Positions 9,709-19,642 of a stretch of DNA of 64,000 nucleotides are shown in pieces. The notes under the pieces were generated by a model, which was not told where the DNA came from, searched no databases, and saw only the letters and a program-made list of their open reading frames with translations. Positions within the stretch are counted from its first letter, which is position 1; every line of letters starts with the position of its first letter. The stretch is from Helicobacter suis HS1 (GTDB lineage: Bacteria; Campylobacterota; Campylobacteria; Campylobacterales; Helicobacteraceae). The stretch spans positions 868,001 to 932,000 of the forward strand of contig NZ_AP026769.1 in the NCBI RefSeq assembly GCF_026000295.1. Reading direction: 5' to 3'. A program made the translations under genes and the position numbers.

Positions 9709-9792
9709 GCTATCACCTACTTTCTCTACTCAAATATCCGCGATACTAGCAAAATCTTTGTAAATTTAACCTAAAATTTAAAAGAATTTGGC

Positions 9793-9798
9793 TATAAT
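9793..9798 (+). promoter_or_regulatory. -10 element of the tRNA-Arg gene
   Basis: Perfect TATAAT preceded by GGC and lying 12 nt before the mature tRNA 5' end, in an AT-rich upstream region typical of Helicobacter vegetative promoters. Confidence 0.7.
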
Positions 9799-9810
9799 GA
9801 TGTTTTTTGA

Positions 9811-9887
9811 GTGCTCATAGCTCAGCTGAATAGAGCAACAGGTTGCGGTCCTGTAGGTCGGGGGTTTGAATCCCTCTGAGCACACCA
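9811..9887 (+). tRNA. tRNA-Arg, anticodon GCG
   Basis: 77 nt with encoded CCA. The acceptor GTGCTCA pairs with TGAGCAC. The D arm is GCTC…GAGC, the anticodon stem ACAGG/CCTGT encloses TTGCGGT (anticodon GCG, reading CGC/CGU), and the T loop is TTTGAAT. It is convergent with gdhA, whose stop lies 5 nt away. Bacteria more often use an inosine-modified ACG anticodon for these codons. Confidence 0.95.
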
Positions 9888-9891
9888 CTTT

Positions 9892-11265
<1,374 letters not shown>

Positions 11266-11288
11266 TTACAAAATAGGCAACTTGGGCG

Positions 11289-11294
11289 TATAAT
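11289..11294 (+). promoter_or_regulatory. -10 element of prfB
   Basis: TATAAT 31 nt upstream of the prfB ATG, in the 87-nt divergent region shared with gdhA. Confidence 0.6.
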
Positions 11295-11325
11295 AAAACC
11301 AGAACACCAACGATACGGAAATACA

Positions 11326-12438
11326 ATGGACATTTACCAGTACAGCGAGTTACTTAAGGGACTACAAAATAAATGCCATAATATCGCGCAAATCATCAAA
11401 CCAGAAGGGCTAAAAGTCCAACTAGAGCAAATCACTCAAGAACAAGTTGATCCAGCCTTTTGGCAAGATAAAACACTAGCCGCCCAAAAAAATCAAGAAA
11501 AAATGCGCATAGAGAGGCTTTTACAAACCTATGAACACACCAAGCATACGCTAGAAGAAGCTTTAGAATTATTTGAATTAATCCAAGAAGACACCCAAGC
11601 ACTTACTCAACTCTTTGAAGAAGCGCCTAAACTTGCTGCCCGTGTGCAAAGCATGGAAGTGAGTGTGATGTTAGCTAACGATCAAGATAGTATGGATGCC
11701 ATTGTAAGTATCCAGCCGGGGGTAGGGGGGACAGAGAGTCAGGATTGGGCAAGCATGCTTTATAGAATGTATTTACGCTGGGCAGAACGCAAGGGCTTTA
11801 AAGTAGAACTTTTAGACTACCAAGAGGGCGAGGAAGCAGGGATTAAGGGTGTGGCTTTTGTGATTCGTGGAGTGAATGTCTATGGCTATATGAAAAATGA
11901 AAATGGGATTCACCGCTTAGTGCGCATGTCGCCCTTTAATGCTAATGGCAAACGGCATACTAGCTTTGCTAGTGTACAGGTGAGCCCAGAAGTTGATGAT
12001 GATATTAATATTGTGATTGAGGAAAAAGATATTCGCGTTGATACTTACCGCGCGAGTGGAGCAGGCGGGCAACATGTTAACAAAACTGAATCAGCCATTC
12101 GCATCACGCATTTTGCTACCGGTATTGTGGTGCAGTGCCAAAACGATCGCAGCCAACATAAAAATAAAGCTATGGCTTTAAAGATGCTTAAATCCAAACT
12201 GTACGAGTTAGAGTTGTGCAAACAAAGAGAACAAAGCAATATGGAGGAAAAAAGCGATATTGGTTGGGGACACCAGATTAGAAGTTATGTATTAGCTCCC
12301 TACCAACAGATCAAAGATGCCCGTAGTGAAATCGCTTATAGCAATGTGGGGGCTATTTTAGATGGGGATTTAGACACGCTTATGGAAGATGTTTTAGTCA
12401 GTAGAGCTAAGCCTAATGGCTTTGTACCTATGGTTTAG
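11326..12438 (+). CDS. prfB: peptide chain release factor 2
   Basis: Recognises UGA and UAA stop codons. 370 aa. The stop-codon-reading SPF tripeptide is in [11 protein letters not shown] (about residue 204) and the hydrolysis motif GGQ in [12 protein letters not shown] (about 246). One continuous frame: the programmed +1 frameshift with internal UGA, found early in prfB of many bacteria, is absent, so autoregulation by frameshifting is not expected here. Confidence 0.96.
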   Translation: MDIYQYSELLKGLQNKCHNIAQIIKPEGLKVQLEQITQEQVDPAFWQDKTLAAQKNQEKMRIERLLQTYEHTKHTLEEALELFELIQEDTQALTQLFEEAPKLAARVQSMEVSVMLANDQDSMDAIVSIQPGVGGTESQDWASMLYRMYLRWAERKGFKVELLDYQEGEEAGIKGVAFVIRGVNVYGYMKNENGIHRLVRMSPFNANGKRHTSFASVQVSPEVDDDINIVIEEKDIRVDTYRASGAGGQHVNKTESAIRITHFATGIVVQCQNDRSQHKNKAMALKMLKSKLYELELCKQREQSNMEEKSDIGWGHQIRSYVLAPYQQIKDARSEIAYSNVGAILDGDLDTLMEDVLVSRAKPNGFVPMV

Positions 12439-12518
12439 CTATCCCTGATCTTACCTATAATTTTTAAGCTAGTATATGTTAAAATGCGCATTTATTTTAT
12501 TTTGCTTGGAGAGTGGAC

Positions 12519-13055
12519 ATGTTAGAAGGTGAAATAAGGGGTGAGCTTAGTAAATCAGAGCGCAAGGCTGTAAGAAAGCAGGGAATGTTGCTAGCTAATC
12601 TTTATGGTAGGAAAACCCCCAATGTATATGCAACATTTAAGATTAATGATTTTATCCGCTTTGTCAAACACAAACCCAATTTAGATTTCATGGTTAAAAT
12701 TGGTGAAAATGCCTATAATGTGGTGATTCAATCCTATCAAAAAGATCCCATTAGCAATACGCTTATGCATGTAGATCTAATGGTTTTACAAAAGGGAGTT
12801 AAATCCAAGTTTTATATCCCTGTTAAAATCCATGGTGTTGCTGTTGGCATTAAGAATAAAGGGATTTTAATGCTCTCTAAACACCGCATCCATGTAGAGT
12901 GCACTCCAGAGCATTTATTTTCTAACTTTGATTTAGATGTTAGCAATCTAGATGTGGGGGACGCTATTTTGGTGCGCGATTTGCAAATTCCTGCTCATGT
13001 TAAAGTTTTAGAAAATCCCAATAACGCTGTTGTCGGGGTTATTAAGGCTAAGTAA
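12519..13055 (+). CDS. rplY: 50S ribosomal protein L25 (Ctc family)
   Basis: 178-aa 5S-rRNA-binding protein. It starts MLEGEIRGELSKSERKA and has the long-form C-terminal domain (KGVKSKFYIPVKIHG, NKGILMLSKHRIHVEC, ending VVGVIKAK) typical of epsilon-group L25. The start is placed at the ATG with a GGAGAG site upstream; a GTG two codons earlier is the alternative. The stop overlaps the pth ATG (TAATG), so the two are translationally coupled. Confidence 0.93.
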   Translation: MLEGEIRGELSKSERKAVRKQGMLLANLYGRKTPNVYATFKINDFIRFVKHKPNLDFMVKIGENAYNVVIQSYQKDPISNTLMHVDLMVLQKGVKSKFYIPVKIHGVAVGIKNKGILMLSKHRIHVECTPEHLFSNFDLDVSNLDVGDAILVRDLQIPAHVKVLENPNNAVVGVIKAK

Positions 13056-13609
13056 TGTTGCTTGTGGGACTGGGTAATCCCACACCTGCTTATGCTCATA
13101 CCCGCCACAATGTGGGGTTTGACATCTTAGATTTACTAGCACAAGATCTAGGTGTGCACTTCATACACAAGGCGCAGTATTGTGGCGATTATGCTAGGAT
13201 AGATTTAATCCACCTACTCAAGCCCACCACTTATATGAATTTATCAGGTCAGGCCTTAGAGGCATTTTTGCGCCACCACAAACCCCGATCGATTTTAATT
13301 ATCCATGATGATTTAGACTTGCCTTTAGGGACTTTGCGCTTTAAAGCTAAGGGAGGGCATGGGGGGCATAATGGGTTAAAATCTATCATGCAACACTGCT
13401 CACAACCTTTTTATAAAATGAAGATCGGGATTGGCCGCGCCCATGAGAATACGCGCGATGCTACTATCTCTTATGTCTTGCAACGCTTTTTAGCACAAGA
13501 AGAACCACTCAAACAAGAAGTGTTTACCCACGCCAAACAAGCCCTTTTATTTTATCTCAAAACCCAAGATTTTACAGCCATGCAAAACCAATTCACCCGC
13601 AACACATGA
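13055..13609 (+). CDS. pth: peptidyl-tRNA hydrolase
   Basis: Recycles peptidyl-tRNA by cleaving the ester bond. 184 aa. The N-terminal VGLGNPTPAYAHTRHNVGF includes the catalytic His in TRHNVG and the tRNA-binding Asn; HDDLDLPLG and KGGHGGHNGLKS follow. It overlaps rplY by 1 nt and lptG by 4 nt (ATGA), giving a compact rplY-pth-lptG operon. Confidence 0.96.
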   Translation: MLLVGLGNPTPAYAHTRHNVGFDILDLLAQDLGVHFIHKAQYCGDYARIDLIHLLKPTTYMNLSGQALEAFLRHHKPRSILIIHDDLDLPLGTLRFKAKGGHGGHNGLKSIMQHCSQPFYKMKIGIGRAHENTRDATISYVLQRFLAQEEPLKQEVFTHAKQALLFYLKTQDFTAMQNQFTRNT

Positions 13610-14673
13610 GATTGTGGGTATTTGTAGGGTCTTATTATGCTAAATACTGCCTAATTATCTTACTCGCCTTAGAATTTTTCTTCTTAGGCATTGATAGCCT
13701 CCAGTATGCCGAAAAATTTCCTAGCGCAGCTAATCTTATCTTGCTATTTTTTGTTTACGATGGACTTTATGCGATTAATTATACCTTGCCCATTTCTCTA
13801 CTCTTAGGCTTAGTGCTTTTCTACACCGCTTTTATCCGTTCTAACCAATACACGGCTTTACTCTCCATTGGCTATTCCATTAAAGAAATTTTAAAGCCCA
13901 TGCTTTGGATCAATGGCCTATGTATCCTCATTTATGTAGGGCTAAATGCTACCCCCTTTGTTTATATGCAAGAAAAAGCACAATCCATTATTTACAAAGA
14001 CAATACAAATAGCATTTCTGAAAATTTATTGGTGAAATATAACAACGATTATATTTACTTTGGCAAGATCAACCCCCTATTACAAAACGCGCAAAATGTT
14101 AAGATTTTCATGCTAAAGGATAACCAGCTTAACACCTTTGCTCAGGCTCCAAGTGCTTCTTTTGAGGGGAAATTTTGGGTTTTACACAGCGTTACTCTCT
14201 CTACTTTACCCACCCCTTTACTTTTAGGTAAAAAAGGGCTATCTGTTCAAAAACTCCCCCTGCTCAAAACTCTTAAAGGTTTTCGCCCTAAGGTACTAGA
14301 TACAATTTATCAAAATAAACCCGCTGTTTCTATCACAGATGCTTTTCGCTCTTTACATGTCCTCTACCGCCAAAAAGCAGATACCAAAAAAATTCGGGGG
14401 TTTTTATATGTTTCTATCTTTTTGCCATTTTTTGTACCCCTCACAGCTATTTTAATTGCTTACTATACGCCCAATCTAGCACGCTATGAAAATCTCGCGC
14501 TTTTAAGTTTAAAATTTATCTTGCTCTCTCTTATTCTTTGGGGGCTTTTCTTTGCTATGGGGAAATTTAGTATCTCAGGTGTGTTTTTACCAGAGGTGGG
14601 GGTGCTAGCGCCCTTTATTATTTTAATAGGGGTTAGTTTTTATCACTACACTAGACTTAACAAACGGCTGTAA
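13606..14673 (+). CDS. LPS export permease, LptF/LptG family
   Basis: 355-aa inner-membrane protein of the LptBFG transporter that moves lipopolysaccharide toward the periplasmic bridge. Three predicted membrane spans lie in the N-terminal third (CLIILLALEFFFLG, LPISLLLGLVLFY, LCILIYVGLNATPF), then a soluble periplasmic domain about 125-265, then three C-terminal spans (FLYVSIFLPFFVPL, LLSLILWGLFFAM, APFIILIGVSFY). The 3' end overlaps convergent trpA by 17 nt. LptF or LptG cannot be distinguished by eye; the linkage to pth resembles HP1498 of H. pylori. Confidence 0.88.
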   Translation: MRLWVFVGSYYAKYCLIILLALEFFFLGIDSLQYAEKFPSAANLILLFFVYDGLYAINYTLPISLLLGLVLFYTAFIRSNQYTALLSIGYSIKEILKPMLWINGLCILIYVGLNATPFVYMQEKAQSIIYKDNTNSISENLLVKYNNDYIYFGKINPLLQNAQNVKIFMLKDNQLNTFAQAPSASFEGKFWVLHSVTLSTLPTPLLLGKKGLSVQKLPLLKTLKGFRPKVLDTIYQNKPAVSITDAFRSLHVLYRQKADTKKIRGFLYVSIFLPFFVPLTAILIAYYTPNLARYENLALLSLKFILLSLILWGLFFAMGKFSISGVFLPEVGVLAPFIILIGVSFYHYTRLNKRL

Positions 14674-15439
14674 GCATGGTTTGGCTAAAGCGTTGTAGCT
14701 CTGTTAGCATGCTTGAGGAATTTAGATGTTCTTCTATAATTTGCACCACAGCTGAGCCACAAATCACACCGTCTGCTCCCATAGCTAGCGCCCTCTGCAT
14801 ATGATCTGGCTTAGAAATTCCAAATCCTAGTAAGCAGGGTACATCGCTACATTGCTTTAAAGTAAAGATCACTTCTTTAGCCTCTCCTCCTAAAACCTGT
14901 TTAGCCCCTGTAACCCCCGCACGGGCTAGTACATAAATATAGGCTTGGCTAAGCGTGGCGATGCGTTCTAAATCTGCTTTTTTAGTGTGTGGGGCGGCGA
15001 TAAAGACCGGGCTAATCTGGTATTTATATGCTGCTTCCAAAAAAGCCTGACTCTCTATTAAAGGTACATCAGCAACAAGTACGCTATCTACCCCACTCTC
15101 AAAGCAAGCGCGATAAAAGTTTTCAATCCCAAAATGATAAATTAAATTAGCATATACCAACAGCCCAATAGGGATTTTAGCGTTATAATCGCGGATTTGA
15201 GAAAGCCAATTAAAATTAGAGCGCATATCCACACCCGCTTTTAATGCCCGCAAATGGCTAGCTTGAATCACCACTCCATCAGCCATTGGATCAGAAAAAG
15301 CAAAACCTAACTCTAATGCATCAGCTCCCGCATCTATTAAAGTTTTGACAATTTCAAAACTAAGCGCATAACTAGGATCGCCTGACATCATGAAGGGTAC
15401 AAAAATACCCCGTTTATTAAAAATTTCTGCATATCTCAT
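14657..15439 (-). CDS. trpA: tryptophan synthase alpha chain
   Basis: Cleaves indole-3-glycerol phosphate to indole for TrpB. 260 aa, intact. The catalytic Glu and Asp are in LELGFAFSDPMADG (about residues 43 and 54), with phosphate-binding GFGISKPDH and the ADGVICGSAVV end. No other trp gene is nearby; it lies between lptG (convergent) and gatC (upstream on the same strand), so the pathway is scattered or incomplete here. Confidence 0.93.
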   Translation of the reverse strand: MRYAEIFNKRGIFVPFMMSGDPSYALSFEIVKTLIDAGADALELGFAFSDPMADGVVIQASHLRALKAGVDMRSNFNWLSQIRDYNAKIPIGLLVYANLIYHFGIENFYRACFESGVDSVLVADVPLIESQAFLEAAYKYQISPVFIAAPHTKKADLERIATLSQAYIYVLARAGVTGAKQVLGGEAKEVIFTLKQCSDVPCLLGFGISKPDHMQRALAMGADGVICGSAVVQIIEEHLNSSSMLTELQRFSQTMLTAVC

Positions 15440-15450
15440 TGGGTAGCCTC

Positions 15451-15707
15451 TTAGGTTTCAATGATCTTAGGAACATCAAAATAACCTTCTTGAGATTGGG
15501 GGGCTTGTTTTAAAATAGCTTGTGAAACACTAGGGTTATGCACAGCATAATCTTCTCTAAAAGGGGTGTTTTCTTGCTCCAAATCGCCCACTTCTTTTAA
15601 ATCCATTGTGTTAAGATTTTCCACAAAATCTAACACCTCCTCTAAATGCGCTTTTAATTTATCATGTTCTGAGTTTTCTATTTCTAGCATGGAGAGTTCT
15701 GCTAATT
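15451..15707 (-). pseudogene. gatC: Asp/Glu-tRNA amidotransferase subunit C, 5' end overwritten
   Basis: Small subunit of GatCAB, which converts Glu-tRNA(Gln) and Asp-tRNA(Asn) to the amidated forms; essential in Helicobacter, which lacks glutaminyl- and asparaginyl-tRNA synthetases. LAELSMLEIE, HLEEVLDFVENLN, TPFREDY and the ending YFDVPKIIET are canonical. The first 7-9 residues expected upstream of the QLAELSM segment are missing because 15708-15762 is a copy of the acetyltransferase gene. The apparent start MGLMQLAEL is therefore artificial. It probably precedes trpA in one transcript (11-nt gap). Confidence 0.85.
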
Positions 15708-15762
15708 GCATTAGCCCCAATGCTACAACCTGTTTTTAGGCGTGTGCGTAAAAATTCTGAGC
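15708..15762 (-). repeat. displaced copy of the WbpD-like gene (source 18352-18406)
   Basis: 55 nt identical to 18352-18406 at offset 2644. It replaces the 5' end of gatC and the gap to the dehydrogenase stop. Member of the register-locked series. Confidence 0.88.
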
Positions 15763-15767
15763 GCTTT

Positions 15768-17051
15768 CTAGGGTGTGTAAAGTACAACCGGCGGAGGCGG
15801 GTTAAAAAAGCGTTTTAAATCATAGATAAAACCTTGAGGCAAAAGAAGAGAAGGTATTTCTAAATTTCTAAAAACACCATGCCCGATTACCAAAATAATG
15901 GCATGGTAGGTGGGGGTTTTGGGGAGTTGCTCTAAAAGCGAAGTTTGATACAGCTCTTCAAGGGCTTTAGAATCAATGAGAGGATCAAAAAGGGCTACAC
16001 AGCACCCAAAAGATTCTAATTCTTGTTTTAAAAGCAGGCTTTGGGTGTTGCGCAAGTCATTACAATTTTCTTTAAAACTCACCCCTAAGAGTAAAATTGA
16101 AGCCCCTTGTATGGGTAGTTTGTGGGTATTGAGTAATTGGGTGATTTTAGAGGCGATAAAATTTGGCATGGCATTATTAATTTGTCTAGTGATCTGGATT
16201 AAAGCCGGATCATAATTTAGCTGTTTGGCTAAAAATGCCAAGTAATACGAATCAATGCCAATACAATGCCCGCCCACAAAACCCGGGGTAAAGGGTAAAA
16301 AATTCCATTTTGTTTGGCAGGCATCTAAAACTTCATAAAGAGGAATATCAAGACGGGCTAATAACATGGCCATGTCATTCATAAAGGCGATGTTTAAATC
16401 TCTTTGCGTGTTTTCTAAAATCTTAGCACTCTCGGCTATTTCTATGGAACTAGTCAGATAAGTCGGTGCGATATGGCTATAAAGCCAGTCAACATAGCGC
16501 GCGCTTTCTGGCGTACTCCCAGAGGTGAGTTTAACAATTGTGTGTAAAGGCCTTTTTTCTCCAACATTGATTCGCTCAGGGGAATAGCCGATAAAAAAAT
16601 CTTGGTTATAAATAAGTTTACTAGCTTGTTCTAATAAGGGAGCGCAAAATTTTTGTGTGCAAGTAGGATAGGTTGTGGATTCATAGATAACAAGCCCAGA
16701 TGGGCGCAAAAAAGAACCCACCAGAATAGAGGCGCTTTGGAGTTTAGATAAATCGGGTTGGTTATTTGCATCTATGGGCGTTGGCATCGCAATAATAAAA
16801 ACATCTACCCCTTTTAAATCGCAAGAATTATTTGTAAAATGCAAAAGGGGGGCTTTTGTAAAATCTATGGGGGCTATTTCTTGGTTGTAATCATGGTGGT
16901 TTTGTAATTCACAGATTCGCTTATAAGAAATATCATAGCCAATTGTTTTAAAGTGTGCTCCAAAGGCTAAGGCTAAGGGTAATCCAACATAACCTAAACC
17001 CAAAATAGCTAAAGTAGGGTTATTTTTAAACATGGGCGATGATTTGGGCAA
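15768..17051 (-). CDS. UDP-N-acetylglucosamine 6-dehydrogenase, WbpA/TviB type
   Basis: 427 aa. Oxidises UDP-GlcNAc at C6 to the uronic acid with NAD. The Rossmann motif GLGYVGLPLALAFG is at residue 17; AMPTPID, ESTTYPTCT, SPERINVGE and the catalytic-cysteine motif GFVGGHCIGIDSYY (about 260) are all present. Overlaps the aminotransferase gene by 26 nt; the internal ATG giving MFKNNPTLAILG may be the real start. Last gene of the five-gene operon, supplying the first oxidation of the diacetamido-mannuronate pathway. UDP-ManNAc dehydrogenase (WecC) is the alternative, but the gene set favours WbpA. Confidence 0.85.
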   Translation of the reverse strand: MPKSSPMFKNNPTLAILGLGYVGLPLALAFGAHFKTIGYDISYKRICELQNHHDYNQEIAPIDFTKAPLLHFTNNSCDLKGVDVFIIAMPTPIDANNQPDLSKLQSASILVGSFLRPSGLVIYESTTYPTCTQKFCAPLLEQASKLIYNQDFFIGYSPERINVGEKRPLHTIVKLTSGSTPESARYVDWLYSHIAPTYLTSSIEIAESAKILENTQRDLNIAFMNDMAMLLARLDIPLYEVLDACQTKWNFLPFTPGFVGGHCIGIDSYYLAFLAKQLNYDPALIQITRQINNAMPNFIASKITQLLNTHKLPIQGASILLLGVSFKENCNDLRNTQSLLLKQELESFGCCVALFDPLIDSKALEELYQTSLLEQLPKTPTYHAIILVIGHGVFRNLEIPSLLLPQGFIYDLKRFFNPPPPVVLYTP

Positions 17052-18126
17052 CTTTTTCTAAATCCTGCATGTTTAAATTTGTGTTTAGCGGTAGGCTTAA
17101 AATTTGTTTTGAAACCTTTAGGGCATTGGGGAAGGCTGAGGGAGGATAGCCTAAATGTTTGAGTGCTTCTTGGTGGTGGAGGGGTTTTGGGTAATGGATA
17201 GCTGTTTGAATCCCTGCTTGTTTGAGCTTTGCTACTAGCTGATCTCGTTTAGGGTGCAAAATAGGGTATTGAGAATAAATATTTTGGCGGGTGCAGTGTT
17301 TTGTCTGGATTGTATCTAGGGGTAGTTGTAAGTTTAAAGGGCTTAAAAGAGTGTGGTAGGTTTTTGCCAAAGCACGCAGACGCTCTAAATGTGTCTTGTA
17401 ATACTTAAGCTTAACTTTTAATATGCTAGCCTGCAGGGCATCTAATCTAGCATTAAGACCTAAATAAATGTGGCTATATTTTTGGCTTTGGCCATGTACG
17501 CGTAGGGCTTTAAGTTTAGCGTATAAGTTAACATCATTACAAAATACAGCCCCCCCATCGCCATAACACCCTAGTGGTTTAGTGGGGAAAAAACTAGTGG
17601 TTAAAATATCAGGTGCATCGTTAGTAGCGCTATGATAGGGGGCTAAAAAACTCTGGGCACAGTCTTCAATCACTACTAAATCATGATCTTTTGCAAGCGC
17701 CTTTAAAGCATAGCGATCGCTGGCCATTCCAAAAAGACTTAAAGGAAGAATGGCTTTTGTTTTAGGAGTAATTGCCCTTTCTAAGGCTTTTAAATCTAAG
17801 TGATAAGTACGCGGATTAATATCTATTAAAACCGGTTTAGCCCCTATGAGTAATAACATTTCTACGGCGGCTATAAAACCAAAAGCAGGCGTGATCACCT
17901 CATCTTCACAGCCAATGCCACAGGCTAAAATGGCCAAAAGCAAACTAGCACTCCCACTAGAAGTACCTAAGGCAAATGTAAACTGAGCTTTATTAGCTAA
18001 CTCTTGTTCTAGCTCTTCTACAACACCCCCTAAAATATAGCGCCCACTTCTAGCACACGCTAAAAGCGCGTCCTCAATTTCTATTGCATGTTCTTGGTGC
18101 AAGTCTGCTAGATTATACAGATCCAT
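17026..18126 (-). CDS. PLP-dependent sugar aminotransferase, WbpE type
   Basis: 366-aa DegT/DnrJ/EryC1 aminotransferase. GTSSGSASLLLA near residue 54 binds PLP phosphate, EDCAQSF (about 158) gives the cofactor-binding Asp, and TTSFFPTKPLGCYGDGGA contains the Schiff-base lysine (about 184). In the Pseudomonas pathway WbpE aminates UDP-3-keto-GlcNAcA using glutamate, in step with the WbpB oxidase. The start overlaps the acetyltransferase stop by 1 nt. Confidence 0.87.
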   Translation of the reverse strand: MDLYNLADLHQEHAIEIEDALLACARSGRYILGGVVEELEQELANKAQFTFALGTSSGSASLLLAILACGIGCEDEVITPAFGFIAAVEMLLLIGAKPVLIDINPRTYHLDLKALERAITPKTKAILPLSLFGMASDRYALKALAKDHDLVVIEDCAQSFLAPYHSATNDAPDILTTSFFPTKPLGCYGDGGAVFCNDVNLYAKLKALRVHGQSQKYSHIYLGLNARLDALQASILKVKLKYYKTHLERLRALAKTYHTLLSPLNLQLPLDTIQTKHCTRQNIYSQYPILHPKRDQLVAKLKQAGIQTAIHYPKPLHHQEALKHLGYPPSAFPNALKVSKQILSLPLNTNLNMQDLEKVAQIIAHV

Positions 18127-18704
18127 TAGAGTAAGCGTACTTGGTTATTTTCTAATACATAAATAGAGCCATCTAAGCTATCTATTGCCCGGTTATTTTT
18201 AAAAACTAAGGGGTTGAGTGCTTTATCTACAAAGCGCACAAAACGCCCGGGGTTACCCTTAATCATCGCAAAATCCGGTACATCTCTAGTTACAACACTC
18301 CCCGCTGCTACAAAGGCATAAGTCCCAATACAAATCCCGCATAAAATCGTCGCATTAGCCCCAATGCTACAACCTGTTTTTAGGCGTGTGCGTAAAAATT
18401 CTGAGCGCTTAGTTTTGATAAAACTTCTGGGTCTTAAAACATTGGTAAAAACCACACTAGGCCCAATAAAAACAAAATCCTCACACTCCACCCCCTCATG
18501 CAAACTCACATTATTTTGGATTTTACAACCCTGCCCTATGCGGACTCTAGGCCCAATCACACAATTTTGCCCCACACTCACATTTTTACCCAAATAACTT
18601 TCCTCTAAAAGGTGGCAAAAATGCCAAATTTTAACCCCCTCTTGGATACAAACACGCGCATCAATATAAGTAGAAGGGTGGATACTAGCGCTAGGGTGAA
18701 TCAA
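18126..18704 (-). CDS. hexapeptide-repeat N-acetyltransferase, WbpD type
   Basis: 192 aa of left-handed beta-helix built from imperfect hexapeptides (SIHPSTYIDARVCIQEGVKI, VGQNCVIGPRVRIGQ, SIGANATILCGICIG). It ends with the acetyl-CoA loop AGSVVTRDVPDFAMIKGNPGR. WbpD acetylates the 3-amino group of UDP-GlcNAc3NA using acetyl-CoA. The strict overlap with neighbours (4 nt upstream, 1 nt downstream) and the pathway context support this over generic acetyltransferases. Part of it is copied at 15708-15762. Confidence 0.85.
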   Translation of the reverse strand: MIHPSASIHPSTYIDARVCIQEGVKIWHFCHLLEESYLGKNVSVGQNCVIGPRVRIGQGCKIQNNVSLHEGVECEDFVFIGPSVVFTNVLRPRSFIKTKRSEFLRTRLKTGCSIGANATILCGICIGTYAFVAAGSVVTRDVPDFAMIKGNPGRFVRFVDKALNPLVFKNNRAIDSLDGSIYVLENNQVRLL

Positions 18705-19642
18705 TCTAATACTTTATGGCACAGTGGATGGCAATCTGTATCTGGTTCTGAGGGCTTAGCATGGCGGATGCTATCTACTAGTTCAATTGCAGAGCGCAAA
18801 TCGTCTAAAGTTAAACCTTCGTTATTGATGATTTGCTGGTAATTTTTTGTATGCAACTCTTCAAAGCCTGTACTAAAATCAATTTCTTGTCCCTCTAGCA
18901 CTAAATAGCGGTGCGCTTGATCTTGGCGCAATCCTAAACTGCCCGGACTAACAGAGAGAAACCAAGACACTTTAGCATGCTCTAAAGTTAATAACCCTCC
19001 CATACAATGGGCTGTGTGTACATGCACCACACTATCCACTACAGAGCCAAAAATATGTAATAGCATGTCAAAGAAATGGATACCAATATTAGCGGCTAAT
19101 CCTCCACTGCGATCAATATTGCCCTTCCAAGAACTAAAATACCATTTCCCCCGCAAGATGAGGTAGGTAAGAGAAATATGATAAACCTTTGTAGGTTCAT
19201 TTTGCAAAGTTGCCTGTATATTTTGCTTTAAATCTAACATATTAGGGTGGAGGCGTAGTTGCATGATATTAAACACACGGCGGTTATATTTCTTCTCCAA
19301 ATTCTTTATTTCGTCTAATTCATTTGGATCAAGTACCAATGGTTTTTCACAAATGGCATTGATCCCATGGCTTAGAGCAAATTCAATATGCTCAAAGTGT
19401 AAGTAATTAGGGGTACAAATGGCTAGGAAATCTAAAAATTTCTCCTGATCTTTGCAGTTTAAAATATACTGGTGCAAATCCTCTAAAGAGGTGAAAAATT
19501 CACAATCTAAATAATATTGATCCAAAACCCCCACGCTATCATGTACATCTACGGCACAATCTAATACATGCCCGGTTTCATAAATAGCCTTGATATGTCT
19601 AGGGGCTATAAATCCTCCAACACCAATGATTCCAAATAACAT
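18701..19642 (-). CDS. nucleotide-sugar 3-dehydrogenase, WbpB type (Gfo/Idh/MocA)
   Basis: 313 aa. N-terminal NAD fold GVGGFIAPRHIKAI (residue 6), AICTPNYLH (about 95), the conserved EKPLVLD (about 121) and GGLAANIGIHFFDMLLHIFG with the catalytic His (about 182). WbpB oxidises UDP-GlcNAcA at C3 and passes hydride to 2-oxoglutarate, coupled to WbpE. The C-terminal end DTDCHPLCHKVLD overlaps the acetyltransferase start by 4 nt. Confidence 0.86.
   Translation of the reverse strand: MLFGIIGVGGFIAPRHIKAIYETGHVLDCAVDVHDSVGVLDQYYLDCEFFTSLEDLHQYILNCKDQEKFLDFLAICTPNYLHFEHIEFALSHGINAICEKPLVLDPNELDEIKNLEKKYNRRVFNIMQLRLHPNMLDLKQNIQATLQNEPTKVYHISLTYLILRGKWYFSSWKGNIDRSGGLAANIGIHFFDMLLHIFGSVVDSVVHVHTAHCMGGLLTLEHAKVSWFLSVSPGSLGLRQDQAHRYLVLEGQEIDFSTGFEELHTKNYQQIINNEGLTLDDLRSAIELVDSIRHAKPSEPDTDCHPLCHKVLD

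Noticed and set aside
11326-12438. Programmed frameshift in prfB
   Set aside because: The gene is one continuous frame with no internal UGA at the usual place.
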